NCBI RefSeq assembly: GCF_012911565.1
Contig: NZ_JAAMPU010000097.1
Coordinates: 1 to 64,000 of the forward strand
Length of the DNA: 64,000 nucleotides
Origin: Flavobacterium silvaticum
GTDB lineage: Bacteria > Bacteroidota > Bacteroidia > Flavobacteriales > Flavobacteriaceae
Direction: 5' to 3'
The notes under the pieces are model-generated. The model was not told the origin of the DNA. It ran no database searches and saw nothing but the letters and a program-made list of their open reading frames with translations. Positions within the stretch are counted from its first letter, which is position 1. Each line of letters starts with the position of its first letter. Position numbers and translations under genes: made by a program. This document shows positions 53,214-60,391 of the stretch, in pieces.

Positions 53214-54617
53214 ATGAAAATCCAACAAATATATACCGGATGCATCGCTCAGGCTGCGTACTATCTGGAAAGCAATGGTGAAGCCGCGATTTTTGATCCG
53301 CTTCGCGAAGTACAACCTTATATAGACCGTGCGAATCAGGACAATGCCAAAATCAAATATATCTTCGAGACCCATTTCCACGCCGATTTTGTCTCCGGGC
53401 ATTTGGATCTGGCCCAAAAAACAGGTGCCGAAATAGTTTACGGGCCTACTGCAAAACCAGAATTCACGGCACATATCGCATCGGACAACGAAGAATTCAA
53501 AGTTGGGGCTTACACGATAAAGGCTTTACATACGCCAGGTCACACTTTGGAAAGCACTACCTATTTATTACTTGATGAAAACGACCAACCCTACGGAATC
53601 ATAACTGGCGATACCTTATTTATAGGTGATGTCGGACGGCCAGATCTGGCTCAAAAGGCAACCGAAGACCTGACTACGGAAAAACTGGCCGGAATGCTTT
53701 TCGATTCACTTCGGAACAGAATCATGCCTTTGCCAGATGACATCATCGTCTTTCCCAGCCACGGCGCCGGAAGTGCCTGTGGTAAGAATATGTCCAAGGA
53801 AACGACGGATACACTGGGAAACCAGAAAAAAAACAATTACGCCCTAAGAAGCGACATGGGCAAAGACGAATTCATCAAAGAATTATTGGACGGACTTGGC
53901 GCTCCGCCGGCTTATTTCCCTCAGAATGTCGCCCTGAACAGCAAAGGGTATCAGAGCCTCGATACGGTTCTGGAAACCGGTAAGAAAGCCTTGTCGGCAC
54001 AGAAATTCAAAGAAATGGCAGATTCGTCAGATGCTGTAGTTTTAGATGTACGACACGAATCTGAATTTGTCAAAAATCATATTCCGGGTTCTATTTTCAT
54101 TGGGCTTCAAGGCCAATTCGCTCCCTGGGTCGGTGCGTTGCTCATGAATGTGGACCAGCCGATTTTATTGATTACGGCAGAAGGAAAAGAAGAAGAGGCT
54201 ATTACAAGATTGGCACGCGTCGGTTTCGACCATGTACTCGGATTCCTCGATGGCGGATTGGATGCCTGGCAGGAAGCCGGATTTGAGACAGATCATATTG
54301 AGAGTATTTCACCGGAGGAATTTGCCTCTGCCGATACAAAACCTGTAATCGATGCACGCAAACCCGGAGAATTTGAAGCCGAACATGTCGAAGGCGCTTC
54401 GAACTTCCCGCTTGATACGGTCAATTCTGAATTTGATAAATTACCCGAAGAGACATTTTACATTCATTGTGCGGGCGGCTATCGTTCGGTTATCATGGCT
54501 TCTATTTTAAAGGCGCGCGGCATACACAACCTGATCAACGTGGAAAAAGGAATGGCCGGAATACGCCAGACGAATGTGCCGCTGACCAAGTTCCAATGTG
54601 CCTCTGAACTGAAATAA
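53214..54617 (+). CDS. Metallo-beta-lactamase/rhodanese fusion (persulfide dioxygenase type)
   Basis: A 467-residue protein, starting MKIQQIYTGCIAQAAYYLES. The MBL domain (1-240) carries ETHFHADFVSGHLDLA (His54, His56, Asp58, His63), TPGHTLESTTYLL and DTLFIGDVGRPDL, a set of metal ligands as in ETHE1-like enzymes, although the canonical histidine after Asp58 is Phe here. Two rhodanese domains follow. The first has VVLDVRHESEFVKNHIPGS but lacks the catalytic Cys; the second ends IHCAGGYRSVIMASI with the Cys present. Such fusions oxidise persulfides and move sulfur during sulfide detoxification. Single gene with terminator. Confidence 0.9.
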   Translation: MKIQQIYTGCIAQAAYYLESNGEAAIFDPLREVQPYIDRANQDNAKIKYIFETHFHADFVSGHLDLAQKTGAEIVYGPTAKPEFTAHIASDNEEFKVGAYTIKALHTPGHTLESTTYLLLDENDQPYGIITGDTLFIGDVGRPDLAQKATEDLTTEKLAGMLFDSLRNRIMPLPDDIIVFPSHGAGSACGKNMSKETTDTLGNQKKNNYALRSDMGKDEFIKELLDGLGAPPAYFPQNVALNSKGYQSLDTVLETGKKALSAQKFKEMADSSDAVVLDVRHESEFVKNHIPGSIFIGLQGQFAPWVGALLMNVDQPILLITAEGKEEEAITRLARVGFDHVLGFLDGGLDAWQEAGFETDHIESISPEEFASADTKPVIDARKPGEFEAEHVEGASNFPLDTVNSEFDKLPEETFYIHCAGGYRSVIMASILKARGIHNLINVEKGMAGIRQTNVPLTKFQCASELK

Positions 54618-54639
54618 ACCTCTGTAACAAAATTTTAAG

Positions 54640-54671
54640 CCGTCAATTTACCGTTGACGGTTTTATTTTGG
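54640..54671 (+). terminator. Terminator of the MBL/rhodanese gene
   Basis: CCGTCAA (54640-54646) with TTGACGG (54654-54660), then TTTTATTTTG. It overlaps the promoter region of the next gene. Confidence 0.65.
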
Positions 54672-54680
54672 ATAAATTTG
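54653..54680 (+). promoter_or_regulatory. Probable promoter of the TlpA-like gene
   Basis: TAAATTTG (54673-54680) is a good -7 box; GTTG (54653-54656) is the nearest -33 candidate at a 16-base spacing, shorter than usual. Confidence 0.4.
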
Positions 54681-54701
54681 CACCCGACATAACAAAAACA
54701 T

Positions 54702-55874
54702 ATGAAAAAAGCATTATTGGCGTTGGCGATTCCAGCGCTATTGGTTTCCTGCAAAGGGGAAAACGAATTCACCATCAACGGAAACATCAAAGGATTCGAC
54801 GGAAAAAAAGTATTCCTTGAAGTCCAGGACGATTCTATCGGACCAAAAACGATAGATACGGCCAAAATTGAAAACGGAAGTTTCAAATTCGACGGAGAAG
54901 TAAAAGAACCGAGGTTGTATGCCGTGCGGATCGAGTCGCTTCAGGGGAAATCGTATTTCATTGGAGAAGGTGGTTCGATCGATCTTAAAATAAACAAAGA
55001 CAGTCTTACCAGCATCAATGCGCGTGGTACGATCAATAACGATAAGATGACCGAATTCACGAAACTTATCGACCCAATCCAGAAAGAAGCCATGGAATTC
55101 CAGAAAGCCAACCAGCAAAAGGTAATGGAAGCCCAGAAAACACAGGACACGGTAATCATGAACGGTCTTCGCAAGCAATTCATGGCCATCCGCAAAAAGA
55201 TGGACGACAAAGCGGTGAATTTCATCAAGTCCAATTCAAACACCTATGTCGCTTTATTGCTGATCAAGAACAGAATGTACGGCATGCAGGGTGATTTGGC
55301 TGAAGTGGAAGCACTTTACAACGGCCTCGACCCTAAAGTAAAGGAATCTACCGAAGGAAAATCCCTTGGAAAACGACTTGCCGAAGCCAAGAAAATCAGC
55401 GTCGGTAAACTGGCTCCGGATTTCTCGGCCCAGACTCCGGAAGGAAAAACCGTTTCACTTAAAGAATCTTTGGGTAAAATTACAATCATCGATTTCTGGG
55501 CATCGTGGTGTGGCCCTTGTCGCAAGGCAAATCCGGAAATGGTTGCGCTTTACAACGAATTCCACGACAAAGGGCTCAACATTATTGGTGTTTCTTTGGA
55601 TAAACCGGGACAAGCCGATAAGTGGAAAGAAGCCATCGCCAAAGATGGCCTTGTATGGACACAGGTTTCTAACCTTAAAGAATGGGAAGATCCAATCGCG
55701 AAAACATACAGTGTAGAATCTATCCCGCAAATGTTTGTCTTGAACCAAAGCGGAGTGGTGATTGCAAAAGATGTGCACGGAGAAGAACTTCGCAGCAAAT
55801 TGCAGCAAGCACTTAGCCCTGCGCCAGTTAGCGGCCCAATGCCCGGAGCACCGATGCCGGTTCAAAAAAAATAA
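54702..55874 (+). CDS. TlpA-like thioredoxin lipoprotein with DUF4369
   Basis: A 390-residue lipoprotein (lipobox PALLVSCKGENEF, Cys about 17). The N-terminal DUF4369 domain (IKGFDGKKVFLEVQDDSIGP) covers about residues 20-115, followed by a helical linker, then a thioredoxin fold with DFWASWCGPCRKANPEM (CXXC about residues 270-273) and SIPQMFVLNQSGVV containing the cis-proline. It is an envelope-facing thiol oxidoreductase of the TlpA/ResA type, probably for disulfide reduction or redox stress. The tail PVSGPMPGAPMPVQKK is proline-rich. Single gene. Confidence 0.92.
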   Translation: MKKALLALAIPALLVSCKGENEFTINGNIKGFDGKKVFLEVQDDSIGPKTIDTAKIENGSFKFDGEVKEPRLYAVRIESLQGKSYFIGEGGSIDLKINKDSLTSINARGTINNDKMTEFTKLIDPIQKEAMEFQKANQQKVMEAQKTQDTVIMNGLRKQFMAIRKKMDDKAVNFIKSNSNTYVALLLIKNRMYGMQGDLAEVEALYNGLDPKVKESTEGKSLGKRLAEAKKISVGKLAPDFSAQTPEGKTVSLKESLGKITIIDFWASWCGPCRKANPEMVALYNEFHDKGLNIIGVSLDKPGQADKWKEAIAKDGLVWTQVSNLKEWEDPIAKTYSVESIPQMFVLNQSGVVIAKDVHGEELRSKLQQALSPAPVSGPMPGAPMPVQKK

Positions 55875-55894
55875 GCCAATAATCACGATTTCGG

Positions 55895-55925
55895 CTTGCA
55901 GAATATAGTCGTCTGGTTATATTTG
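55895..55925 (+). promoter_or_regulatory. tRNA-Tyr promoter
   Basis: CTTG (55895-55898), 19 bases, TATATTTG (55918-55925): a textbook Bacteroidota promoter, 11 bases before the tRNA. Confidence 0.75.
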
Positions 55926-55935
55926 CAGCCGCTAA

Positions 55936-56016
55936 GGGAAGATACTCAAGCGGCCAACGAGGACGGACTGTAAATCCGTTGGGAAACCTTCGCAGGTTCG
56001 AATCCTGCTCTTCCCA
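55936..56016 (+). tRNA. tRNA-Tyr (anticodon GTA)
   Basis: An 81-base class II tRNA. The acceptor stem GGGAAGA (55936-55942) pairs with TCTTCCC (56009-56015), discriminator A at 56016; the anticodon stem-loop is ACGGA CTGTAAA TCCGT with anticodon GTA; a long variable arm follows (TGGGAAACCTTC region); the T arm is GCAGG TTCGAAT CCTGC. No CCA is encoded. Confidence 0.95.
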
Positions 56017-56082
56017 CAAAGAATACAAAAAGAAAAAAGCCACAAGCTCCGCTTGATGGCTTTTTTCTTTTTGTATTCTTTG
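56017..56082 (+). terminator. Very long hairpin after tRNA-Tyr
   Basis: Perfect 26-bp inverted repeat, 56017-56042 with 56057-56082, and the loop itself holds CAAGC/GCTTG, giving about 31 pairs with one bulge. The stem begins directly after the discriminator base. It can act as a terminator and as a processing signal for the tRNA 3' end. Confidence 0.75.
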
Positions 56083-56090
56083 AGCACCAC

Positions 56091-56226
56091 GGAACGTGGT
56101 GCCAGGATCACTGGAGCGCAGCGGAAGTAATCCTGATGTGGGAAGAAATGGTTGTTTTTAAAGAGTGGTAAACGGAACGTCGTGCCAGGATCACCGCAGC
56201 TCCGCTGCGGTAATCCTGTGGGAAGA
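56091..56226 (+). repeat. Two direct copies of a ~55-base palindrome-rich element
   Basis: Copy one 56091-56146 and copy two 56174-56226 share GGAACGT-N-GTGCCAGGATCAC at one end and GTAATCCTG...TGGGAAGA at the other; the middles differ, the second with the palindrome CCGCAGCTCCGCTGCGG. Confidence 0.7.
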
Positions 56227-56261
56227 GTGGTTCTATCACCTGAAAGCCCAAAAGCGAACGC

Positions 56262-56337
56262 GGAACGCGTTCCAAACGACCGAGCGAAGCGAGACAAGCC
56301 TTCAAGCCTTAAGAATCTTACATTCGAGCGAAGCGAG
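56262..56337. repeat. REP-like words
   Basis: The palindrome GGAACGCGTTCC (56262-56273) and two copies of CGAGCGAAGCGAG (56281-56293, 56325-56337). Confidence 0.55.
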
Positions 56338-56344
56338 AAAGAAC

Positions 56345-56728
56345 CTACAACACCTCCCTCAACTCCCCAACCAACCGCACAAACTCCTCCGCCCCATCCT
56401 TCTCCTTAAAAGCAATATTCACCCGGGAAACCTCAGCTGTTCCACGTTTAATACAATTCATAGGACACTCAAAAAAGACTTTTCCGCTCATTACAGCCCC
56501 GGTAGAAATGGTAAATGGCGTATTGTCAAAACCTGCAGTCGTTTTGAGTACCGGAATACGATAGCCTATCTTTAAAAGTAAATCGGTTTGGGATAAGACG
56601 ATTTGTCCGAAGTCCGGATCGCCTGCGAACTTTTTGACATTTTCATTCAACTGGGAGATAATCTGCTCTTTGGTCTTTTGTGCAAAAAGGGTTACGGGAA
56701 GCAGCAGGAAAAAAATAAATCGGATCAT
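56345..56728 (-). CDS. Small exported protein, unrecognised
   Basis: A 127-residue protein started at MIRFIFFLLLPVTLFAQ; the earlier ATGs add only a short unlikely leader. Signal peptide cleavage after FAQ. The mature part is a charged, beta-rich chain (FAGDPDFGQIVLSQTDLLLKI) with two cysteines in FFECPMNCIKRG. Family unknown. Located between a repeat patch and a GC-rich island. Confidence 0.6.
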   Translation of the reverse strand: MIRFIFFLLLPVTLFAQKTKEQIISQLNENVKKFAGDPDFGQIVLSQTDLLLKIGYRIPVLKTTAGFDNTPFTISTGAVMSGKVFFECPMNCIKRGTAEVSRVNIAFKEKDGAEEFVRLVGELREVL

Positions 56729-56859
56729 AAGATGCATGTGTTTGGTTCGCAACTAATGTATTCAATGCATGCCGGAAAGTTAGAAAACCTCTTTAAAATT
56801 GGGAAAATAGTAACGGTTGTTACCGGACGAAACGCGTTAGTGATGCAAGTATAAAGCCT

Positions 56860-56985
56860 TTGCAGTGCGCCGCATGGTTTTTCGCGAGACCGTCGCGACC
56901 AACGGAAGCGGCGGAAGATGCTGAAAAACCTGTGGAGCGCAAAAAGCTTGACGCGGGCCAGCACGACGGCGGCTTAAGATAGTTT
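56860..56985. other. GC-rich island of unknown type
   Basis: A stretch markedly richer in G and C than its surroundings, with TCGCGA repeated (near 56880 and 56890) and CGCGGGCCAGCACGACGGCGGC near its right end. Frames on the minus strand are basic and low-complexity and do not look like a real protein. It may be a structured RNA or a repeated genomic element. The remaining sequence of this gap (56729-56859 and 56986-57057) shows nothing. Confidence 0.4.
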
Positions 56986-57057
56986 CTGATTCCAGAATAA
57001 GTTGTAGCCGCCGAAACGCTATAAAAACAATAATCAACTGTAATTCAATATCTTAAT

Positions 57058-57088
57058 ATTGCAGTTACTGTTTTTTACGCTATCTTTA
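57058..57088 (+). promoter_or_regulatory. Promoter before a terminator-like hairpin
   Basis: ATTG (57058-57061), 19 bases, TATCTTTA (57081-57088), one base off the consensus -7 box. The RNA would start near 57095, at the base of the following hairpin. Confidence 0.45.
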
Positions 57089-57097
57089 AATCACTGT

Positions 57098-57155
57098 AAG
57101 CCAATAGTTTCCAAAAGCTCTAAAAAAGATAAAGGGAAACTATTGGCTTTTTTAT
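57098..57155 (+). terminator. Orphan hairpin-terminator, possible attenuator or small RNA
   Basis: A perfect 15-bp stem, AAGCCAATAGTTTCC (57098-57112) with GGAAACTATTGGCTT (57135-57149), 22-base loop, then TTTTTA. No plus-strand gene lies upstream, so it either ends a short RNA or sits in the leader of the next gene. Confidence 0.6.
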
Positions 57156-57195
57156 TCCCTCTTATCGAGCGCCGAGATCCATTAAAACCAAACAT

Positions 57196-58497
57196 ATGAA
57201 AACAAAATCCCTATTTAATTTGCTGATGATAACTGTATCATTGGCCTGCAATGCGCAAATGCGTATCCATGTAATCAATGTCGGCCAGGGTTGTGCCACG
57301 CTGGTCGAATTTCCTTGTGCCGCGATACTCATTGATACAGGTGGTGAAAGCAACGCTTACTTTGACTCATCGGCTTCGCTGCAAAGCTATCTGGAAGAAT
57401 TTTTCATACAACGGCCAGATCTTCAAAACACGTTTGAATGTGTATATCTGACGCATCCGCATATTGATCACACCCGAGGCGTTTCGGTCATAGTACAGCC
57501 TCCGTACAAAATAAAGAACATTGTCACCGACGGAATCGAAAATGGATCCGGTGGTTCCCAACAAAAACAGCTTCATAAACTGGCCCAGGATTCAGAGGAG
57601 AATTCCAATCCTGCCGACAACATAGGCCTTGAAGCCGTCGTGACAGATGAAATTGGAAACACCGGATTTACGAATGAAAAAATAGACGCCGTAAATTGTA
57701 GCCGCATCAATCCGGAAATAACGGTGCTTTGGGGAACGTCCGTTACGAATACGGGTTGGGCAGCAGAAGAATTCAAGGACGCCAACAATCATTCGTTGGT
57801 AATCAAAATAAAATACGGCGAATCCACTTTTTTGGTTACCGGTGATCTTGAGGAAGCGGCATTGAAAGACATGATTAGAAAGTACAACGGTTCTTCCGTC
57901 CTTGATTCCGATGTCTATATGGTTGGCCATCACGGATCCATAAACGGAACAACCCAGAGTTTACTTGATGCCGTCACTCCAAAAATTGCACTTATTGGAG
58001 CCGGTGATGTCGGGCGAAAGGTATATTGGACGGCCTGGCAATACGGACATCCGAGAAAAGAAATACTCCAGATGCTGCAACAAATCCTTACGGCAACGCG
58101 CACTCCTTTCCATGTTCAGGCCGGAATTAAAGGAACCAGGAACAGGACTACTGAGAATTTTGAAGACTATATTATCCGTAAAGGTATCTATTGTACCGCT
58201 TGGGACGATACCATTGTGCTTGAAACAAGTGGCGATAAAATGTGGAAACTGGTAGATCCTACAACAACCCCAATGCTTCTTTTGCAAGATACCGATGCCG
58301 TTTTGCCTATCCTGAATCTCAATACCGCAAGCGTTGCCCAATTGGAAGCATTGCCCGGAATTGGCTCGACAAAAGCTAATGCCATTTTTAATTACAGGCA
58401 GACACACGGAAACTTCACGGCGGTTGAACAGCTTGACGACGTTTCCGGAATTGGGCCTGCAACAATAGATCTGGTCAGGCCTTATGTGAAGATTTAA
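57196..58497 (+). CDS. Exported metallo-beta-lactamase with ComEA-type helix-hairpin-helix tail
   Basis: A 433-residue protein with an N-terminal signal segment (residues 1-20, SLACNAQ; lipoprotein or secreted). The beta-lactamase fold resembles the ComEC C-terminal domain: VINVGQGCATLVEFPCAAILIDTGG (28-50), YLTHPHIDHTRG with HxHxDH at His87-His92, LVTGDLEEAAL and MVGHHGSINGT. The last 60 residues are two helix-hairpin-helix units, NLNTASVAQLEALPGIGSTK and ISGIGPATIDLVRP-like, as in ComEA, which binds DNA. The pairing suggests an enzyme acting on DNA outside the cytoplasm. Its stop overlaps the convergent hutH stop. Confidence 0.88.
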   Translation: MKTKSLFNLLMITVSLACNAQMRIHVINVGQGCATLVEFPCAAILIDTGGESNAYFDSSASLQSYLEEFFIQRPDLQNTFECVYLTHPHIDHTRGVSVIVQPPYKIKNIVTDGIENGSGGSQQKQLHKLAQDSEENSNPADNIGLEAVVTDEIGNTGFTNEKIDAVNCSRINPEITVLWGTSVTNTGWAAEEFKDANNHSLVIKIKYGESTFLVTGDLEEAALKDMIRKYNGSSVLDSDVYMVGHHGSINGTTQSLLDAVTPKIALIGAGDVGRKVYWTAWQYGHPRKEILQMLQQILTATRTPFHVQAGIKGTRNRTTENFEDYIIRKGIYCTAWDDTIVLETSGDKMWKLVDPTTTPMLLLQDTDAVLPILNLNTASVAQLEALPGIGSTKANAIFNYRQTHGNFTAVEQLDDVSGIGPATIDLVRPYVKI

Positions 58498-59999
58498 ACC
58501 GAATCGTCCTCTATGATAAAGCTTTTGAGGAATTCTTTTGTCCGGACAATATCATAGTGTAAAATACGGTCTTCGCTTACATGCGGAACCTCGGTGCGAT
58601 AAGCCTTTAAAAAGCTTTCGATAAATTCACTGGATTGCAACGGACGACGAAATTCAATTGCCTGAGCCGCATTCATCAATTCTATGGCAAGTATGGTTTC
58701 GAGGTTTTCGACAATTTTGAGTGCTTTGGTAGCGGCATTCGCTCCCATGCTGACGTGATCTTCCTGTCCGTTTGAGGACACGATGCTATCCGTACTTGCC
58801 GGATTCGCGAGTTGTTTGTTCTGGCTGACGATACTTGCCGCCGTATATTGCGGAATCATGAAACCGGAATTGAGCCCCGGGTTTTCAACCAGGAAAGCAG
58901 GAAGTTCACGCAATCCGGAAATAAGCTGATACGTGCGTCTCTCTGAAATATTACCGAGTTCCGCCAAAGCCATCCCAAGAAAATCAAGCGCCAACGCTAA
59001 CGGTTGTCCGTGGAAATTGCCTCCGGAGATGATTTGGTTGGCTTCTATGAAAATATTCGGGTTGTCTGTCACCGAATTGACTTCTGTAGTAAAAACCTGC
59101 TGCGTATATTCAATGGCATCTTTGGAAGCACCGTGAACCTGAGGCATGCAGCGGAAAGAATATGGATCCTGGACGTGTTTTTTAGGTTGCGCGATAATCT
59201 GGCTTCCTTCGAGGAAACCCATGATGCGATGCGCCGTCACGACTTGTCCTTTGTGCGGACGGATGATATGGATGAGTTCGTTGAACGGTTCTTTGCGTCC
59301 GTCGAAACCTTCCAGTGAAATGGTTCCGATAAGATCTGACAGATACGAATATTTGGCCGCCTGCATAAGGACGTAAGTTCCGTAAGCCGACATGAATTGG
59401 GTTCCGTTCAAAAGCGCGAGGCCTTCTTTGGATTTGAGCGTAATCGGCGACCAATTGAAATGTTTTAGTACATCTGCCGACTGTTCTTTTTTACCATTGA
59501 AATATACTTCGCCTTCACCAATCAGCGGAAGCGACAAGTGCGCAAGCGGAGCCAAATCGCCCGATGCACCCAGCGAACCTTGTGTGTAAACCACCGGAAG
59601 CACGTCTTCATTATAAAAATCGATAAGCCGCTCCACGGTTTCAATCTGGACACCGGAATTGCCGTAACTCAGCGATTGTATCTTGAGCAACAGCATAAGC
59701 TTGACAATATCCTGCGGTACTTCATCCCCAGTTCCGCAAGCATGGGAACGCATGAGATTTTCCTGAAGTTTGGTCAGGTTCTCATTTTCGATTTTAATGT
59801 TATAAAGCGACCCGAATCCGGTGTTGATACCGTAAATCGGAGCCTCTTCTTCCTGCATGCGTTTGTCGAGATAATCGCGGCATTGACGAATATTGAGTGA
59901 AGCTTCTTCTGAAAGTGCAATTTTGGTGTTGTTGGTAAAGATATCCCGCAGTGTTTCCAGCGAAATCATATCGGAACTGATATAATGGTGTGAGTCCAT
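58494..59999 (-). CDS. hutH: Histidine ammonia-lyase
   Basis: A 501-residue enzyme started at MDSHHYISSDMISLETL, 19 codons inside the longest frame. It removes ammonia from histidine to give urocanate, the first step of histidine degradation. The self-made MIO cofactor arises from Ala145-Ser146-Gly147 in GSLGASGDLAPLAH; Tyr56 in APIYGINTGFG is the catalytic tyrosine; QPLALALDFLGMALAELGNIS and NGQEDHVSMG are also family blocks. hutU and hutI are not adjacent. Related phenylalanine or tyrosine lyases share these motifs, so the substrate is an inference. Convergent with the MBL gene. Confidence 0.88.
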   Translation of the reverse strand: MDSHHYISSDMISLETLRDIFTNNTKIALSEEASLNIRQCRDYLDKRMQEEEAPIYGINTGFGSLYNIKIENENLTKLQENLMRSHACGTGDEVPQDIVKLMLLLKIQSLSYGNSGVQIETVERLIDFYNEDVLPVVYTQGSLGASGDLAPLAHLSLPLIGEGEVYFNGKKEQSADVLKHFNWSPITLKSKEGLALLNGTQFMSAYGTYVLMQAAKYSYLSDLIGTISLEGFDGRKEPFNELIHIIRPHKGQVVTAHRIMGFLEGSQIIAQPKKHVQDPYSFRCMPQVHGASKDAIEYTQQVFTTEVNSVTDNPNIFIEANQIISGGNFHGQPLALALDFLGMALAELGNISERRTYQLISGLRELPAFLVENPGLNSGFMIPQYTAASIVSQNKQLANPASTDSIVSSNGQEDHVSMGANAATKALKIVENLETILAIELMNAAQAIEFRRPLQSSEFIESFLKAYRTEVPHVSEDRILHYDIVRTKEFLKSFIIEDDSV

Positions 60000-60218
60000 T
60001 TTAAGAATGAATGTAGTGTGGATGCCAAAATTCCGTAAACGATATCGGATTCCCAAAATATGGAGGGAATTTTTTCAAAGAATCTTTGCGCAAAAATCTG
60101 ATATCCTGAAAAATTTCCCTGAAACGCTAAAAGAACAATGATTTTGACATCAAAAAACAGATATTGACATAATTTTTCTCAAAAGTTTAAAAAAAGTAGC
60201 ACGGAAAATTAAAAACGC
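60000..60218. other. Gap upstream of the threonine leader
   Basis: AT-rich sequence between the divergent hutH and thr units with A-tracts (60181-60215). No frame or repeat is recognised. Confidence 0.4.
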
Positions 60219-60226
60219 TATTTTTG
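60219..60226 (+). promoter_or_regulatory. -7 box of the threonine operon
   Basis: TATTTTTG matches TAnnTTTG. No good -33 box is seen. The leader peptide ATG follows four bases after it, so the RNA may start at the ATG itself. Confidence 0.55.
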
Positions 60227-60230
60227 GAAC

Positions 60231-60317
60231 ATGCGTTTACGGACAACATATACTTCTTCTTCATGCTCCTTTACAGGTGGCACAGGCCGTACGTTCACCA
60301 CAACCCCTTTGGGGTAA
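60231..60317 (+). CDS. Threonine operon leader peptide
   Basis: A 28-codon frame with stop TAA at 60315-60317, just before thrA. It holds nine threonines out of 28 residues (positions 5, 6, 8, 15, 18, 21, 23, 24 and 25), clustered near the end as TFTTT. Threonine codons in this density before thrA are the mark of an attenuation leader: when charged tRNA-Thr is scarce the ribosome stalls and downstream expression rises. CCCC/GGGG (60304-60314) and GGTTCTG/CAGAACC (60345-60361) can form hairpins behind it. This is an open frame missed by length-limited gene finders. No T-run follows, so the exact mechanism is unclear. Confidence 0.75.
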   Translation: MRLRTTYTSSSCSFTGGTGRTFTTTPLG

Positions 60318-60344
60318 ATCTATATACATATCGCCCGATCCGGT

Positions 60345-60361
60345 GGTTCTGATACAGAACC
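60345..60361 (+). promoter_or_regulatory. Leader hairpin before thrA
   Basis: GGTTCTG (60345-60351) pairs with CAGAACC (60355-60361), 3-base loop, 30 bases before the thrA ATG. GTGG at 60344-60347 could instead pair with CCAC in the last threonine codons, an alternative fold that stalled ribosomes would affect. Confidence 0.5.
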
Positions 60362-60391
60362 TTCACTTACGTTTCCTTAAAATTCAACCCA

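Noticed and set aside
56725..57037. Minus-strand frames across the GC-rich island
   Set aside because: Basic, low-complexity translations without start signals; the island is more likely RNA or repeat.
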